From Hydrogenophaga sp. (GTDB lineage Bacteria > Pseudomonadota > Gammaproteobacteria > Burkholderiales > Burkholderiaceae_C): 24,538 nt of DNA. Below the pieces are notes generated by a model that saw only the letters and a list, made by a program, of their open reading frames with translations, had not been told where the DNA came from and ran no database searches. The position numbers were made by a program, and so were the translations under genes. Below are positions 16,205-24,302 of this stretch, in pieces (position 1 is the stretch's first letter; every line of letters starts with the position of its first letter). The stretch covers positions 1 through 24,538 of the forward strand of contig JAABRN010000137.1 in assembly GCA_011390855.1 (NCBI GenBank), in the 5' to 3' direction.

Positions 16205-17014
16205 TTATGCGTCGAGCGCTTTTCGGATGGTGCGAAGGAAATTCGACGCAACGGCAATGACTTTTTCGTGCGGTTCGCTTTCGATCAGCTGGATGATCTT
16301 GCTGCCGATCACCACAGCATCGGCAGACTGCCCGATGGCTCTGGCAGTCTCCGCGTCCCGAATCCCGAAACCCACACCCACCGGCACGCTGACATGCGCC
16401 CGAATGCGCGGCAACATGGCTTCGACCTGGCCAATGTCCAGCGTACCGGCACCGGTGACGCCTTTGAGTGACACGTAATAGACGTAGCCACTGGCCACCT
16501 TCGCCACTTGTGCCATGCGCTCGTCGGTGGAGGTGGGTGCCAGCAGGAAGATCAGGTCCATGCTGTGCTCTCGCAGGTCTGCCGCAAAATCTTCGCACTC
16601 TTCCGGTGGGTAGTCGACGATGAGCACCCCATCCACACCAGCAGCGCTGGCATCGCGGACGAAGGCCCTTGCGCCGTGCTTCTGGTCATATCGCTCAACC
16701 GGGTTGGCGTACCCCATGAGCACCACAGGGGTGGTGGTATCGCGCTCGCGAAAGGTTTTGACCATGGCCAGCACCTGGACAAGGCCTATCCCCAGCGCCA
16801 GTGCGCGATCGCCCGCCTTTTGAATCACCGGTCCGTCTGCAGAAGGGTCCGAGAAGGGTACGCCCAACTCGATCACATCGGCGCCTGCCTCGACCATGCC
16901 GTGCATCAGGTCCGGCGTGATGTCGGCATACGGGAAGCCGGCGGTGACATAGGGAATGAGCGCCTTGCGGTTCTGGGTTTTGAGCGCGCCCAGCGCGGCT
17001 TCAATGCGACTCAT
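16205..17014 (-). CDS. trpA: Tryptophan synthase alpha chain (TrpA)
   Basis: TrpA splits indole-3-glycerol phosphate into indole and glyceraldehyde 3-phosphate and channels indole to TrpB. The 269-residue TIM barrel has catalytic Glu49 and Asp60 in the signature [18 protein letters not shown], plus the phosphate-binding GVGFGIRD and VVIGSKI regions. Length matches the family (E. coli 268). The start ATG overlaps the trpB stop (ATGA at 17011-17014), consistent with coupled synthesis of the alpha2-beta2 complex. A longer in-frame opening back to 17308 lies inside trpB and is rejected. Confidence 0.97.
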   Translation of the reverse strand: MSRIEAALGALKTQNRKALIPYVTAGFPYADITPDLMHGMVEAGADVIELGVPFSDPSADGPVIQKAGDRALALGIGLVQVLAMVKTFRERDTTTPVVLMGYANPVERYDQKHGARAFVRDASAAGVDGVLIVDYPPEECEDFAADLREHSMDLIFLLAPTSTDERMAQVAKVASGYVYYVSLKGVTGAGTLDIGQVEAMLPRIRAHVSVPVGVGFGIRDAETARAIGQSADAVVIGSKIIQLIESEPHEKVIAVASNFLRTIRKALDA

Positions 17015-18357
17015 TGGGCATTTCCCACTTTGGTTGTTTTGGGCCGCGAAGCACGCGCAGAGGCGGGCGTTGCCTTGATCTGTATGGCGGTTGTGTCCGA
17101 GCCTCCCTTGACCGACTGCCCTCGGCAACTGGGTCTGCAATAAAAGTCGGCTTGAGACAGGTCGGCGACGGTGCCGATATCCTTGTCGCCGCGACCAGAA
17201 AGGTTGACCAGAATGGACTGGTCCTGGCGCATGTTCTTCGCCAGCTTCATGGCATATGACACCGCGTGGCTCGACTCCAGCGCAGGAATGATGCCCTCCG
17301 TGCGGCACAGGTAGTGAAACGCCTCGAGCGCCTCTGCGTCCGTGACACCCACGTACTCGGCGCGGCCGATGTCTTTCAGGAACGCGTGCTCTGGTCCCAC
17401 GCCAGGGTAGTCGAGGCCGGCGCTCACGCTGTGTGTTTCTGTGACCTGGCCGTTGTCATCCTGCAGCACATAAGTGCGGTTGCCATGCAGTACGCCAGGA
17501 CTGCCCTTCTGCAGCGAAGCAGAGTGCTTGCCACTGTCGAGACCCTCTCCAGCTGCTTCCACGCCGATCAGACGCGTTTCGGCGTGATCGATGTAAGGGT
17601 GAAAAATACCCATGGCATTGCTGCCGCCACCCACACAGGCCACCACGGCATCTGGCTGCTCACCACTGCAGCCGGCTGCCTTGAGCATCTCGGGCATCTG
17701 CACCAGGCATTCCTTGCCGATCACGCTCTGGAAATCGCGCACCATCATCGGATAGGGGTGGGGACCGGCAACGGTACCGATGATGTAGAAGGTGTCGTCC
17801 ACATTGGCGACCCAGTCGCGCATGGCTTCGTTGAGCGCGTCCTTTAGCGTCTTGCTGCCACTGTCGACCGGCACCACGGTGGCACCCAGGAGTTTCATCC
17901 GGTAGACATTGGGGCTCTGTCGCTTGACATCTTCGCTGCCCATGTACACCACGCATTCCAGCCCGTAGCGGGCACAGATGGTGGCAGTGGCTACGCCATG
18001 CTGTCCAGCGCCTGTTTCGGCAATGATGCGCGGCTTGCCCATGCGCTTGGCCAGCATGGCCTGGCCAATGGTGTTGTTGATCTTGTGTGCGCCAGTGTGA
18101 TTGAGGTCTTCCCGCTTGAGGAATATCTGGGCACCGCCCTGTTCACGACTCATGCGTGCTGCATGGTAGACCGGACTGGGCCTGCCCACAAAGTGGGCGA
18201 GTTCGCTTCTGAATTCAGCGAGAAACTCAGGATCGTCCTGGTACCTGGCGTATGCGGCCTTCAGTTCATTGATGGCATGGGTGAGCGTTTCGCTCACAAA
18301 GCTGCCGCCATAGATGCCGAAGTGCCCTTTGGCATTGGGTTGCTGGTATGTGTTCAT
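17011..18357 (-). CDS. trpB: Tryptophan synthase beta chain (TrpB) with C-terminal extension
   Basis: TrpB is the PLP enzyme that condenses indole with serine to give tryptophan. The 448-residue product has the PLP lysine Lys92 in [13 protein letters not shown], the phosphate-binding GGGSNAMG motif, and the late LSGRGDKDI motif. E. coli TrpB stops soon after that motif at 397 residues; here the chain runs on about 40 residues beyond, with a two-Cys stretch [15 protein letters not shown] and then a basic Ala/Thr/Lys-rich tail. I choose ATG 18357 because it gives the family N-terminus ([14 protein letters not shown]); ATG 18387 would add ten residues. It lies 42 bases downstream of trpF. Confidence 0.95.
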   Translation of the reverse strand: MNTYQQPNAKGHFGIYGGSFVSETLTHAINELKAAYARYQDDPEFLAEFRSELAHFVGRPSPVYHAARMSREQGGAQIFLKREDLNHTGAHKINNTIGQAMLAKRMGKPRIIAETGAGQHGVATATICARYGLECVVYMGSEDVKRQSPNVYRMKLLGATVVPVDSGSKTLKDALNEAMRDWVANVDDTFYIIGTVAGPHPYPMMVRDFQSVIGKECLVQMPEMLKAAGCSGEQPDAVVACVGGGSNAMGIFHPYIDHAETRLIGVEAAGEGLDSGKHSASLQKGSPGVLHGNRTYVLQDDNGQVTETHSVSAGLDYPGVGPEHAFLKDIGRAEYVGVTDAEALEAFHYLCRTEGIIPALESSHAVSYAMKLAKNMRQDQSILVNLSGRGDKDIGTVADLSQADFYCRPSCRGQSVKGGSDTTAIQIKATPASARASRPKTTKVGNAQ

Positions 18358-18399
18358 GGAATTTCCCGATACGGAGGTCTGGGCCATTCCTGATGAGGA

Positions 18400-19077
18400 T
18401 CAGCCCGAACGGTCAATCAAAGCATCGGCTGCACGCACGGCAGCCACGAAATCGAGCATCTTGGCGCGGTCCTTGATGCCTTTGGACACCTCCACGCCGG
18501 AGCTCACGTCAACGGCCCAGGGCCGTACGTGTCTGATGCCATCGATCACGTTTGCAGGCGTGAGTCCACCAGATAAAACGAGGCGAGAGCTGGCGTTTAG
18601 ATGCGGATGTGACCAAGGAAAAGCCGTCCAGTCAAAAGATTGACCTCCGCCGCCGTAGCCTTCGACGTGGGCGTCGAGAAGGATGGCCTGGGCATCGGCG
18701 TGATCAAGCGCGTATTTTAGAAGATCGAAGCCTGCTCCGGCAGAACCGGGGGGAATTCGCGCAGCACGCAGGTAGGGTCGGGCGGCGGCTTTGCAGGCGC
18801 TGGGTGTCTCGTCGCCGTGAAATTGCAGCAAGGCGTTTGGTACCTCGCTGCAGCCTTGCTCGATTTCCTGGGGGGAAGCGTTGACAAACAACAACACCGG
18901 GGCCACGAAGGCGGGCAATCGACGGGCCAGTTCCCCAGCGCGCTTCGCAGTGACGGCGCGAGGGCTGGGTGCGTAGAGCACGAATCCGATCGCATCAGCG
19001 CCCGCATGCACAGCCGCGTCAACGTCTACCTCACGTGTGAGGCCACAGATCTTGATTCGGGTTCGATGGGTTGGCAT
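18400..19077 (-). CDS. trpF: Phosphoribosylanthranilate isomerase (TrpF)
   Basis: TrpF carries out the Amadori rearrangement of N-(5-phosphoribosyl)anthranilate to CdRP, the third step of tryptophan synthesis. The 225-residue TIM barrel has the catalytic base Cys11 in RIKICGLTRE and the acid Asp135 in ILLDAHVEGYGG, with the phosphate-binding LSGGLTPANV and AVDVSSGVE sequences near the end. Length is normal for a monofunctional TrpF. No good ribosome binding site precedes ATG 19077. It lies 104 bases downstream of truA and leads trpB-trpA; trpC, D and E are not in the window, so the pathway is split. Confidence 0.95.
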   Translation of the reverse strand: MPTHRTRIKICGLTREVDVDAAVHAGADAIGFVLYAPSPRAVTAKRAGELARRLPAFVAPVLLFVNASPQEIEQGCSEVPNALLQFHGDETPSACKAAARPYLRAARIPPGSAGAGFDLLKYALDHADAQAILLDAHVEGYGGGGQSFDWTAFPWSHPHLNASSRLVLSGGLTPANVIDGIRHVRPWAVDVSSGVEVSKGIKDRAKMLDFVAAVRAADALIDRSG

Positions 19078-19181
19078 GTGCTGAGGGTTTGTCGAGGTAT
19101 CTGGCGCGCAGGTGCATCGAAGCAGGCGAGGGTGGGTACGGCAGCAGCTCGCCGTGGTGATACCGACAACTGGTCGCCATA

Positions 19182-19961
19182 TCAGGGCAACCAGTCGAAG
19201 GCAGGTGTACCGCTGGGGAGATTCAGTGCCTCATCGTAACGTGGCCCCAGGAAGTAAAGGCCATCGGGGGAGAATGTGGGCGCCGCTGCATCCCTGCTTT
19301 TCGCTTGCAGCACTTCGTTCATCCAGCTGGCAGGCCGGCTGCCAGTTCCGATTGCCACGAGGCATCCCATGATGTTGCGAATCATGTGGTGCAGGAACGC
19401 TGTGGCCTCGAATTCGACGCGCCAATATGCGCCTCGCTGCTCGATGTCAATGCGCAGCATGCGCTTGATGGGGGACAAGGCCTGGCAGCGCGAAGCGCGA
19501 AACGACGAAAAGTCATGCTCACCGAGCAACATCGCTGACGCTTGTCTCATGGCATCCAGTTGAAGCGGTCGAAACACCCACCCCACCCGCTTCGCCTCCA
19601 CGCTGGGCCTGACCGGTGACTCCAGCAACACATAAGCGTAGCGGCGCGACTGGGCACTGGCCCGTGCATGAAACGAAGATGGAACGCGCCGAGCCCACTG
19701 AATGGCAATATCCGGAGGCAAAAAACGGTTGGTGCCACGAACCCAGGCCGTGTCCGAACGCGCGACCCCGCAATCAAAATGCACCACCTGCATCAGGCCG
19801 TGTACACCTGCGTCGGTTCGACCGGCGCACAAGGTACTCACCTTGTTCAGCGCGGTGAACTTTGACAGGGCCAGTTCGAGCTGGTCCTGGATTGTTCGAC
19901 CGCTGGGCTGGCTTTGCCAGCCTTCGTAGCTGGCGCCGTTGTAGCTGACACCCATCGCCAT
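19182..19961 (-). CDS. truA: tRNA pseudouridine(38-40) synthase (TruA)
   Basis: TruA converts uridines 38-40 in the tRNA anticodon arm to pseudouridine. The 259-residue product has the catalytic Asp50 in the signature CAGRTDAGVHG, the N-terminal MGVSYNGASYEGWQSQPSG strand, and the late FLHHMIRNIMGCLV motif. ATG 19961 gives the usual family N-terminus. The frame is open back to 20129, overlapping fimV, but the extra residues look non-coding. The start is 79 bases after the fimV stop with a weak ribosome binding site. Confidence 0.95.
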   Translation of the reverse strand: MAMGVSYNGASYEGWQSQPSGRTIQDQLELALSKFTALNKVSTLCAGRTDAGVHGLMQVVHFDCGVARSDTAWVRGTNRFLPPDIAIQWARRVPSSFHARASAQSRRYAYVLLESPVRPSVEAKRVGWVFRPLQLDAMRQASAMLLGEHDFSSFRASRCQALSPIKRMLRIDIEQRGAYWRVEFEATAFLHHMIRNIMGCLVAIGTGSRPASWMNEVLQAKSRDAAAPTFSPDGLYFLGPRYDEALNLPSGTPAFDWLP

Positions 19962-20040
19962 GCGGGCAGGTGGACCGACTGGTGCCAACCCCGAAATCGC
20001 CCGGCCCTCTTCTCCAAGAGCCCGGAGAGCATCCGCCGAT

Positions 20041-22701
20041 TCAGGCAAGGTCCGAGAGGAAAGTACGTGCTTTGGTCTTGAGTGTCCCAGAGGCCTCTGC
20101 GAGCACTTCTTCTGCCAATGAGCGGGCACCCTCCAAGTCCCCGATGGCCCGGAATTCTTCGGCCAGAGACAGCTTGGTATCCAGCGGACTTTCTTCTGTA
20201 ACCTGGTCGGCTGCGATCAAATCAGCATTTGAGCCATCGCCAAGATCGAGATTGAGTTCGTTGAGATCGAAAGCCATCAACTCGGACCCGTTGGCGTCTG
20301 CAGGCACTTCGGGCTCCGATGAATCCAGATCCATGGGGAGTGAGTCGCTGGCGCTGAAGTCGGGCAGGACTTCACTTTCGTCGAAAGTGGGTGACACTGC
20401 CATGTCCTGTGGCGCTTCTGCCGCTTGATCAGCTTCCTTCGAGCCCGCCAGGGGGACTGGCTCAGACGGGAAATCAAGATCGAAATCCATGGACTTCGAT
20501 ATAGGGCCGGCTGCAGGTTCGTCAGGCAAATCGGTCAGGGCTTCTGTGAACTTGAGATCGTCCATGGCGGAGACAGACTCGCGCCCACTCTGCGCGGGTA
20601 CCGAATCACCGAGTCCTGCTGGATCGATGGGGTCATCGAAGGAGAAATCGAGATCCAGCCCTGAACCGCCGGTCGCATCTCCAGTCGGTGACAACGTGCT
20701 GTTGGTGAAGGGCAGGGTGTTGAGCGCGCCACCAGCCACGCCCGCCGCTGCGGCAAGCTTGACCGCAGGACTGCCGCCGGGCTGGTACAAAGGGTTCGAC
20801 GGATCGAGCTCTTTGCCAATATCGCAGGCATGTTCCCATTCCGGGCCCTGTCCCTGTGTGAGGTTATAGGCTTCGGTTGCCACCACTTCAAAGGCCTTGG
20901 CGTCCCGGCGTTTGGCGTAGATCTCAAGCAGCTTCACGTGAATCGCCACGCGTGTGGGCGTGCTGCGCATGGCCTCTTTGAGAATTTCTTCGGCCTGAAG
21001 GTCGCGACCGTAGGCCAGGTAAACATCGGCTTCGGCCACCGGATCCACGTCACCTGCCGCGTCCAGCTGGCTTGGCGAATACACCATGGAAGAACCGGAC
21101 ACACTGGCGTCTGCGGTGTCGATGCGCTGGCCGCCGCTCGAACCGAAGAAGGAGTCGGGCTGCAGGCGGCTCTCAAGGAACGAGCTGTCTACGCTGGCGC
21201 CCTTGTTGCGTTGCCGCAAGCGGTAGAGGCCAAGGCCAGCCAGCAATGCCAGGAGACCTCCAGCCAGCGGAAGCACCAGCGGGTTGTCCCTGAGTTTGTC
21301 GATCAGGCTGGGCTCATCGGGCAGGGGTGCAGGAACCGGTGCTGGTGCCAGCACAGGCGCGGGCGTCACGGGGGCTGGCTCTTCGGCCGCCACTGCAGGC
21401 TCTGCTGGCGGGCTGTCGGCCGCTGCCGCATCGGGTGCAGCTGGGTCGGCACCGGTCGCAGGCGCTCCGGGCACCACCAGGGCAGAACCGTCGGTCGCTC
21501 CAGCCGGGCCACTTCCTTCTGCTGCCGGAGCCGCTGGAACGGCTGGTTGTAGCTGGGCCAGCTCTTCGATATTTCGTGAGAGTTCTGCAACGCGTGTGGA
21601 CGCGTCTTCAGCCTGCCGCTCCTGTGCAATTTGTGCTTCTGGCGCTGTCTGACCGGGTGCCGCCTCTTTCGAGAGTGTCAGTCGATCTGGCGCGGTGACC
21701 GCAGGGCTGGCGTCCTGAACCTCTGTCTGCACCGTGCCTGCAGCCTGTCGATCTGCCTGACCCACGTTGGCCTCTGGTGCTGCGCCAGCAAGGCGGCGGC
21801 GGAATTCGTTGAAGTCGCGGCTCTGGGCTGCAATGATCTGCCGTGCTTCGCGCGCTTCGACCGCTGAGGCTTCTTCGGCGGTTGGCAGGTCGAGAACCAC
21901 GCCAGCGCGCAGTCTGTTGACGTTGTCGCCAATGAAAGCGCGTGGGTTCGACCTCAGCATGGCAACCAGCATCTGATCGAGTGACACATTGGCAGGGCGA
22001 TTGGCCTCGGCGATGCGTCCTGCCGTATCACCCGATACCACACTGACTTGCGAGCTGCGTTCAGCCTGGATGGGCGGGAGGCTTGCAGGCGCTGAAGCTG
22101 AGGGAGGCTGCACCTGCTGGGTTGTGGGAGCAGCGGGCGCGGGAGCGGCAGCCGCAGGAGGCGTGACCGGCCTGGCAGGGGCTGAAACACCGGGGGCGAC
22201 AGGTGTCACAGGCGCGGCTGCGCGGAGTTGGGGAGGGTCAAACAGCAACGTGTAGTCGCGGACGATCCGGCCGGAAGCCCAGTTCGCCTCCACGATCAGG
22301 TCAACAAAGGGTTCCGTGACGGGTCGGTTGCTTGTGAGCTGGAGGTAGGCGCGGCCATCAGGGCGGCGCTGTAGTGTGATCTGTAGGTTGCTCAGTGCGG
22401 GATTGAAGTCCATGCCCGCTGCGCTGAAAGCGTCGCCCGAAGCCAGCCCCACAGTGAGCGTGGAGGCTTCATCCGCATTGATTTCGGGGATGTCGATCTG
22501 GGCACGGAGGGGCTCGCCCAGGGCCGACTGCACAACGATTCGCCCAAGGGCAAGTGCCTCTACGTCTGCGTGCTGTGCAAGGCCTGCACAAAGCAAAGCC
22601 GCAATCGCAACCGAATGCATCCGCGCTAAACCGCGAGATTCGGAGCCCACTCTATGGGTTTTGACCGGGGAAGAATGGGTGTGACGGGAGTTGGATGGCA
22701 C
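20041..22701 (-). CDS. fimV: FimV-family peptidoglycan-binding polar protein
   Basis: FimV-type proteins are inner-membrane polar landmarks that support type IV pili, twitching and cell polarity. The 886-residue product has a probable N-terminal hydrophobic export segment (about 28-45), the FimV N-domain (about 50-158, LALGRIVVQSALGEPLRAQIDI), a Pro/Ala linker, a LysM-like region (about 220-285), a second Pro/Ala-rich part, one transmembrane helix (about 471-491), and a long acidic cytoplasmic domain. The chain ends with the FimV C-terminal TPR-like motif (EEFRAIGDLEGARSLAEEVL). I choose GTG 22701 because GAGG lies five bases upstream; ATG 22620 has no such site. It sits between asd and truA, the usual place in this bacterial group. 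Confidence 0.93.
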   Translation of the reverse strand: MPSNSRHTHSSPVKTHRVGSESRGLARMHSVAIAALLCAGLAQHADVEALALGRIVVQSALGEPLRAQIDIPEINADEASTLTVGLASGDAFSAAGMDFNPALSNLQITLQRRPDGRAYLQLTSNRPVTEPFVDLIVEANWASGRIVRDYTLLFDPPQLRAAAPVTPVAPGVSAPARPVTPPAAAAPAPAAPTTQQVQPPSASAPASLPPIQAERSSQVSVVSGDTAGRIAEANRPANVSLDQMLVAMLRSNPRAFIGDNVNRLRAGVVLDLPTAEEASAVEAREARQIIAAQSRDFNEFRRRLAGAAPEANVGQADRQAAGTVQTEVQDASPAVTAPDRLTLSKEAAPGQTAPEAQIAQERQAEDASTRVAELSRNIEELAQLQPAVPAAPAAEGSGPAGATDGSALVVPGAPATGADPAAPDAAAADSPPAEPAVAAEEPAPVTPAPVLAPAPVPAPLPDEPSLIDKLRDNPLVLPLAGGLLALLAGLGLYRLRQRNKGASVDSSFLESRLQPDSFFGSSGGQRIDTADASVSGSSMVYSPSQLDAAGDVDPVAEADVYLAYGRDLQAEEILKEAMRSTPTRVAIHVKLLEIYAKRRDAKAFEVVATEAYNLTQGQGPEWEHACDIGKELDPSNPLYQPGGSPAVKLAAAAGVAGGALNTLPFTNSTLSPTGDATGGSGLDLDFSFDDPIDPAGLGDSVPAQSGRESVSAMDDLKFTEALTDLPDEPAAGPISKSMDFDLDFPSEPVPLAGSKEADQAAEAPQDMAVSPTFDESEVLPDFSASDSLPMDLDSSEPEVPADANGSELMAFDLNELNLDLGDGSNADLIAADQVTEESPLDTKLSLAEEFRAIGDLEGARSLAEEVLAEASGTLKTKARTFLSDLA

Positions 22702-22731
22702 TTGAACCTCGAGGTAAAAATCCGAGAAATG

Positions 22732-22760
22732 ACCTTAACATCAACGCATTACAGTGACAA
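22732..22760 (-). promoter_or_regulatory. Candidate sigma-70 promoter for fimV
   Basis: On the minus strand, TTGTCA (22760-22755) and TAAGGT (22737-22732) are spaced by 17 bases. The -35 matches consensus at five of six positions; the -10 is weaker. The predicted start is about 24 bases upstream of the GTG start codon, so fimV could be transcribed apart from asd. Confidence 0.4.
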
Positions 22761-22808
22761 GCTGAGAATCCGCTTGAGTTTCATTGCCTGCCTTCCGTCG
22801 GCTTCGTC

Positions 22809-22844
22809 CCCCAATCTCGTTGCAACTTCGCAACGAGATTGGGG
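22809..22844. repeat. Perfect 15-bp inverted repeat between asd and fimV
   Basis: CCCCAATCTCGTTGC (22809-22823) and its exact reverse complement (22830-22844) flank a six-base loop. No T run follows on either strand, so it is not a classical terminator, although it lies 37 bases after the asd stop. It could mark the 3' end of asd mRNA, block exonucleases, or be a protein-binding site upstream of the fimV promoter. Confidence 0.85.
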
Positions 22845-22881
22845 TGGGACGCGTTGAATCACCTGTCCCATCTCGACACAT

Positions 22882-24012
22882 TCACGCACCCAGAAGAATC
22901 CTGAGCATGCGCCGCAGCGGTTCGGCTGCACCCCAGAGCAACTGGTCGCCGATGGTAAACGCACCCACATACTCGGGACCCATGGCGAGCTTGCGGATGC
23001 GTCCCACCGGGATGGTCATGGTGCCGCTGACAGCCACTGGAGTCAGATCGCGCACCGTGTCCTCGCGGGTGTTCGGCACGACCTTCACCCAGGCGTTGTC
23101 CTCGGCGATCATGGCTTCAAGGTCGGCCACCGGCACGTCTTTTTTCAGTTTGAATGTGAGTGCCTGACTGTGGCAGCGCATGGCACCGATGCGGACGCAA
23201 AATCCGTCTACAGGTATGGCTGCTGAATTGAATCCATCGCCTTTGCCCAGAATCTTGTTGGTCTCGGCCATGCCTTTCCATTCTTCCTTGGACATGCCGT
23301 TGCCGAGATCCTTGTCGATCCAGGGGATCAAAGAGCCGCCCAGTGGAACGCCGAAATGCGCGGTCTCTGCACTGGTAAGAGCGCGTTGTTTGGCGACCAC
23401 CTTGCGGTCGATTTCCAGGATGGCGCTCTTGGGGTCGTCCAGCAAGGCCTTGACTTCCTGATTGAGCGTGCCGTACTGGGTAAGCAGTTCGCGCATGTGT
23501 TGCGCGCCTCCGCCAGAGGCCGCCTGGTAGGTCTGTGTGCTCATCCATTCCACAAGGCCGGCCTTGTACAGCGCTCCCACACCCATGAGCATGCAGCTCA
23601 CGGTGCAGTTGCCACCCACCCAGTTTTTGCCACCTTTGGCAAGGGCGTCCTTGATCACCGGCATGTTGACCGGGTCAAGAACGATGACGGCGTCTTTGTC
23701 CATTCGCAGTGTGGACGCCGCATCGATCCAGTGGCCATTCCAGCCAGCAGCGCGCAGTTTGGGGAACACCTCGCTGGTGTAGTCACCACCTTGGGCGGTG
23801 ATGATGATGTCGCAGCGCTTCAGCGCGGCGATGTCGTGGGCGTCCTGCAGTTTGGTTTCGTTCTTCGCCATGGATGGCGCCTGACCGCCAGCATTCGATG
23901 TGGAGAAAAACAGAGGTTCGATGTGATCGAAGTCCTTTTCTTCGATCATGCGGTCCATCAACACCGAACCCACCATGCCGCGCCAGCCAACCAGGCCTAC
24001 CAACTTGCTCAT
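22882..24012 (-). CDS. asd: Aspartate-semialdehyde dehydrogenase (Asd)
   Basis: Asd reduces aspartyl phosphate to aspartate semialdehyde with NADPH, the branch point to lysine/diaminopimelate and to homoserine (threonine, isoleucine, methionine). The 376-residue product has the N-terminal dinucleotide loop [11 protein letters not shown], the nucleophile Cys136 in [11 protein letters not shown], and the catalytic His in [18 protein letters not shown], all as in the E. coli-type enzyme. ATG 24012 has AAAGGGC (24026-24020) as ribosome binding site. Upstream is an apparent attenuator: promoter, Ile/Thr/Lys-rich leader peptide and terminator, with the T tract ending 19 bases before the ATG. leuB further upstream is separated by its own terminator. 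Confidence 0.97.
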   Translation of the reverse strand: MSKLVGLVGWRGMVGSVLMDRMIEEKDFDHIEPLFFSTSNAGGQAPSMAKNETKLQDAHDIAALKRCDIIITAQGGDYTSEVFPKLRAAGWNGHWIDAASTLRMDKDAVIVLDPVNMPVIKDALAKGGKNWVGGNCTVSCMLMGVGALYKAGLVEWMSTQTYQAASGGGAQHMRELLTQYGTLNQEVKALLDDPKSAILEIDRKVVAKQRALTSAETAHFGVPLGGSLIPWIDKDLGNGMSKEEWKGMAETNKILGKGDGFNSAAIPVDGFCVRIGAMRCHSQALTFKLKKDVPVADLEAMIAEDNAWVKVVPNTREDTVRDLTPVAVSGTMTIPVGRIRKLAMGPEYVGAFTIGDQLLWGAAEPLRRMLRILLGA

Positions 24013-24030
24013 TTCATCGCCCTTTCAATT

Positions 24031-24057
24031 AAAAAAACAGTGTCAGACCGACCTGTT
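24031..24057 (-). terminator. Intrinsic terminator in the asd leader (attenuator)
   Basis: On the minus strand, AACAGGTC (24057-24050) pairs with GAC (24044-24042) and CTGTT (24040-24036), with one bulged A at 24041 and a five-base loop, giving an 8-bp stem. Seven T residues (24037-24031) follow. It lies between the leader ORF stop and the asd ribosome binding site, where a terminator would switch asd off. Confidence 0.75.
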
Positions 24058-24097
24058 CCGCCCGGCTCGTCAGGCCAGGGAGGGCGCACGACGAACC
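24048..24097 (-). promoter_or_regulatory. Predicted alternative (antiterminator) pairings in the asd leader
   Basis: CTGGCCTG (24078-24071) can pair over 8 bp, with two G-U wobbles, with CAGGTCGG (24055-24048). That segment is the left arm and loop of the terminator, so this fold excludes the terminator. A competing stem pairs GGTTCGTC (24097-24090) with GACGAGCC (24071-24064), 8 bp with one wobble, enclosing the CTGGCCTG strand. The two mutually exclusive folds lie between the leader-peptide stop and asd. I judged them by eye; energies were not computed. Confidence 0.45.
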
Positions 24098-24105
24098 AGG
24101 CTGGA

Positions 24106-24207
24106 TCAGCCCTTAATGGTCGTGGTTTTGATGGTGATCGCGCGCAACGCCACATCCACGGGGGCGGTGGATTCGATGTTCAGCTGGAACAAGCGGGCGG
24201 CAATCAT
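24106..24207 (-). CDS. Putative asd leader peptide (33 aa) with Ile/Thr/Lys control codons
   Basis: A 33-codon ORF starting nine bases after a TACAAT box, so it would be translated from a leaderless or nearly leaderless RNA. Residues 24-32 are ITIKTTTIK (codons ATC ACC ATC AAA ACC ACG ACC ATT AAG), followed by Gly and TGA. Nine consecutive codons thus specify Ile, Thr or Lys, end products of the pathway that Asd serves. The pattern recalls the E. coli thrL leader (TTITTTITITT core), which controls thrABC by attenuation. The stop is 48 bases before an intrinsic terminator that precedes asd. A weak point is the lack of a ribosome binding site, which leaderless initiation would explain. I infer the regulatory role; the codon run and terminator are directly visible. 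Confidence 0.7.
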   Translation of the reverse strand: MIAARLFQLNIESTAPVDVALRAITIKTTTIKG

Positions 24208-24215
24208 GGAGCAGA

Positions 24216-24221
24216 ATTGTA
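24216..24221 (-). promoter_or_regulatory. -10 element (TACAAT) of the asd leader promoter
   Basis: TACAAT on the minus strand (24221-24216) is five of six to consensus. The -35 position (17-base spacer) falls in GC-rich sequence next to the leuB terminator and has no recognisable match, so an activator or a -10-dominated promoter is implied. The predicted start is at about 24209, one or two bases before the leader ATG. Confidence 0.5.
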
Positions 24222-24244
24222 GCTGACGCCCGCCGGCGGCCCCT

Positions 24245-24275
24245 AAAAAAAGGCAACACGCGCTTGCGTGCTGCC
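24245..24275 (-). terminator. Intrinsic terminator of leuB
   Basis: On the minus strand, GGCAGCACGC (24275-24266) pairs with GCGTGTTGCC (24261-24252) over 10 bp with one G-U wobble and an AAGC loop, followed by seven T residues (24251-24245). It lies 27 bases after the leuB stop and separates the leu operon from the asd leader. Confidence 0.88.
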
Positions 24276-24302
24276 CCCGTTCATGGTGGTGCCTGGGTGT
24301 TT

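Noticed and set aside
19078..19181. A Trp leader peptide or attenuator before trpF
   Set aside because: The 104-base gap shows no ORF with Trp codons and no terminator with a T tract in the minus-strand direction, so I see no sign of Trp attenuation here.
22749..22784. An 11-codon minus-strand ORF (MKLKRILSLSL) with a fair ribosome binding site upstream of fimV
   Set aside because: It lies mainly upstream of or overlapping the candidate fimV promoter, is very short, and could be a chance ORF; there is no codon bias pointing to a regulatory amino acid other than a few Leu codons.
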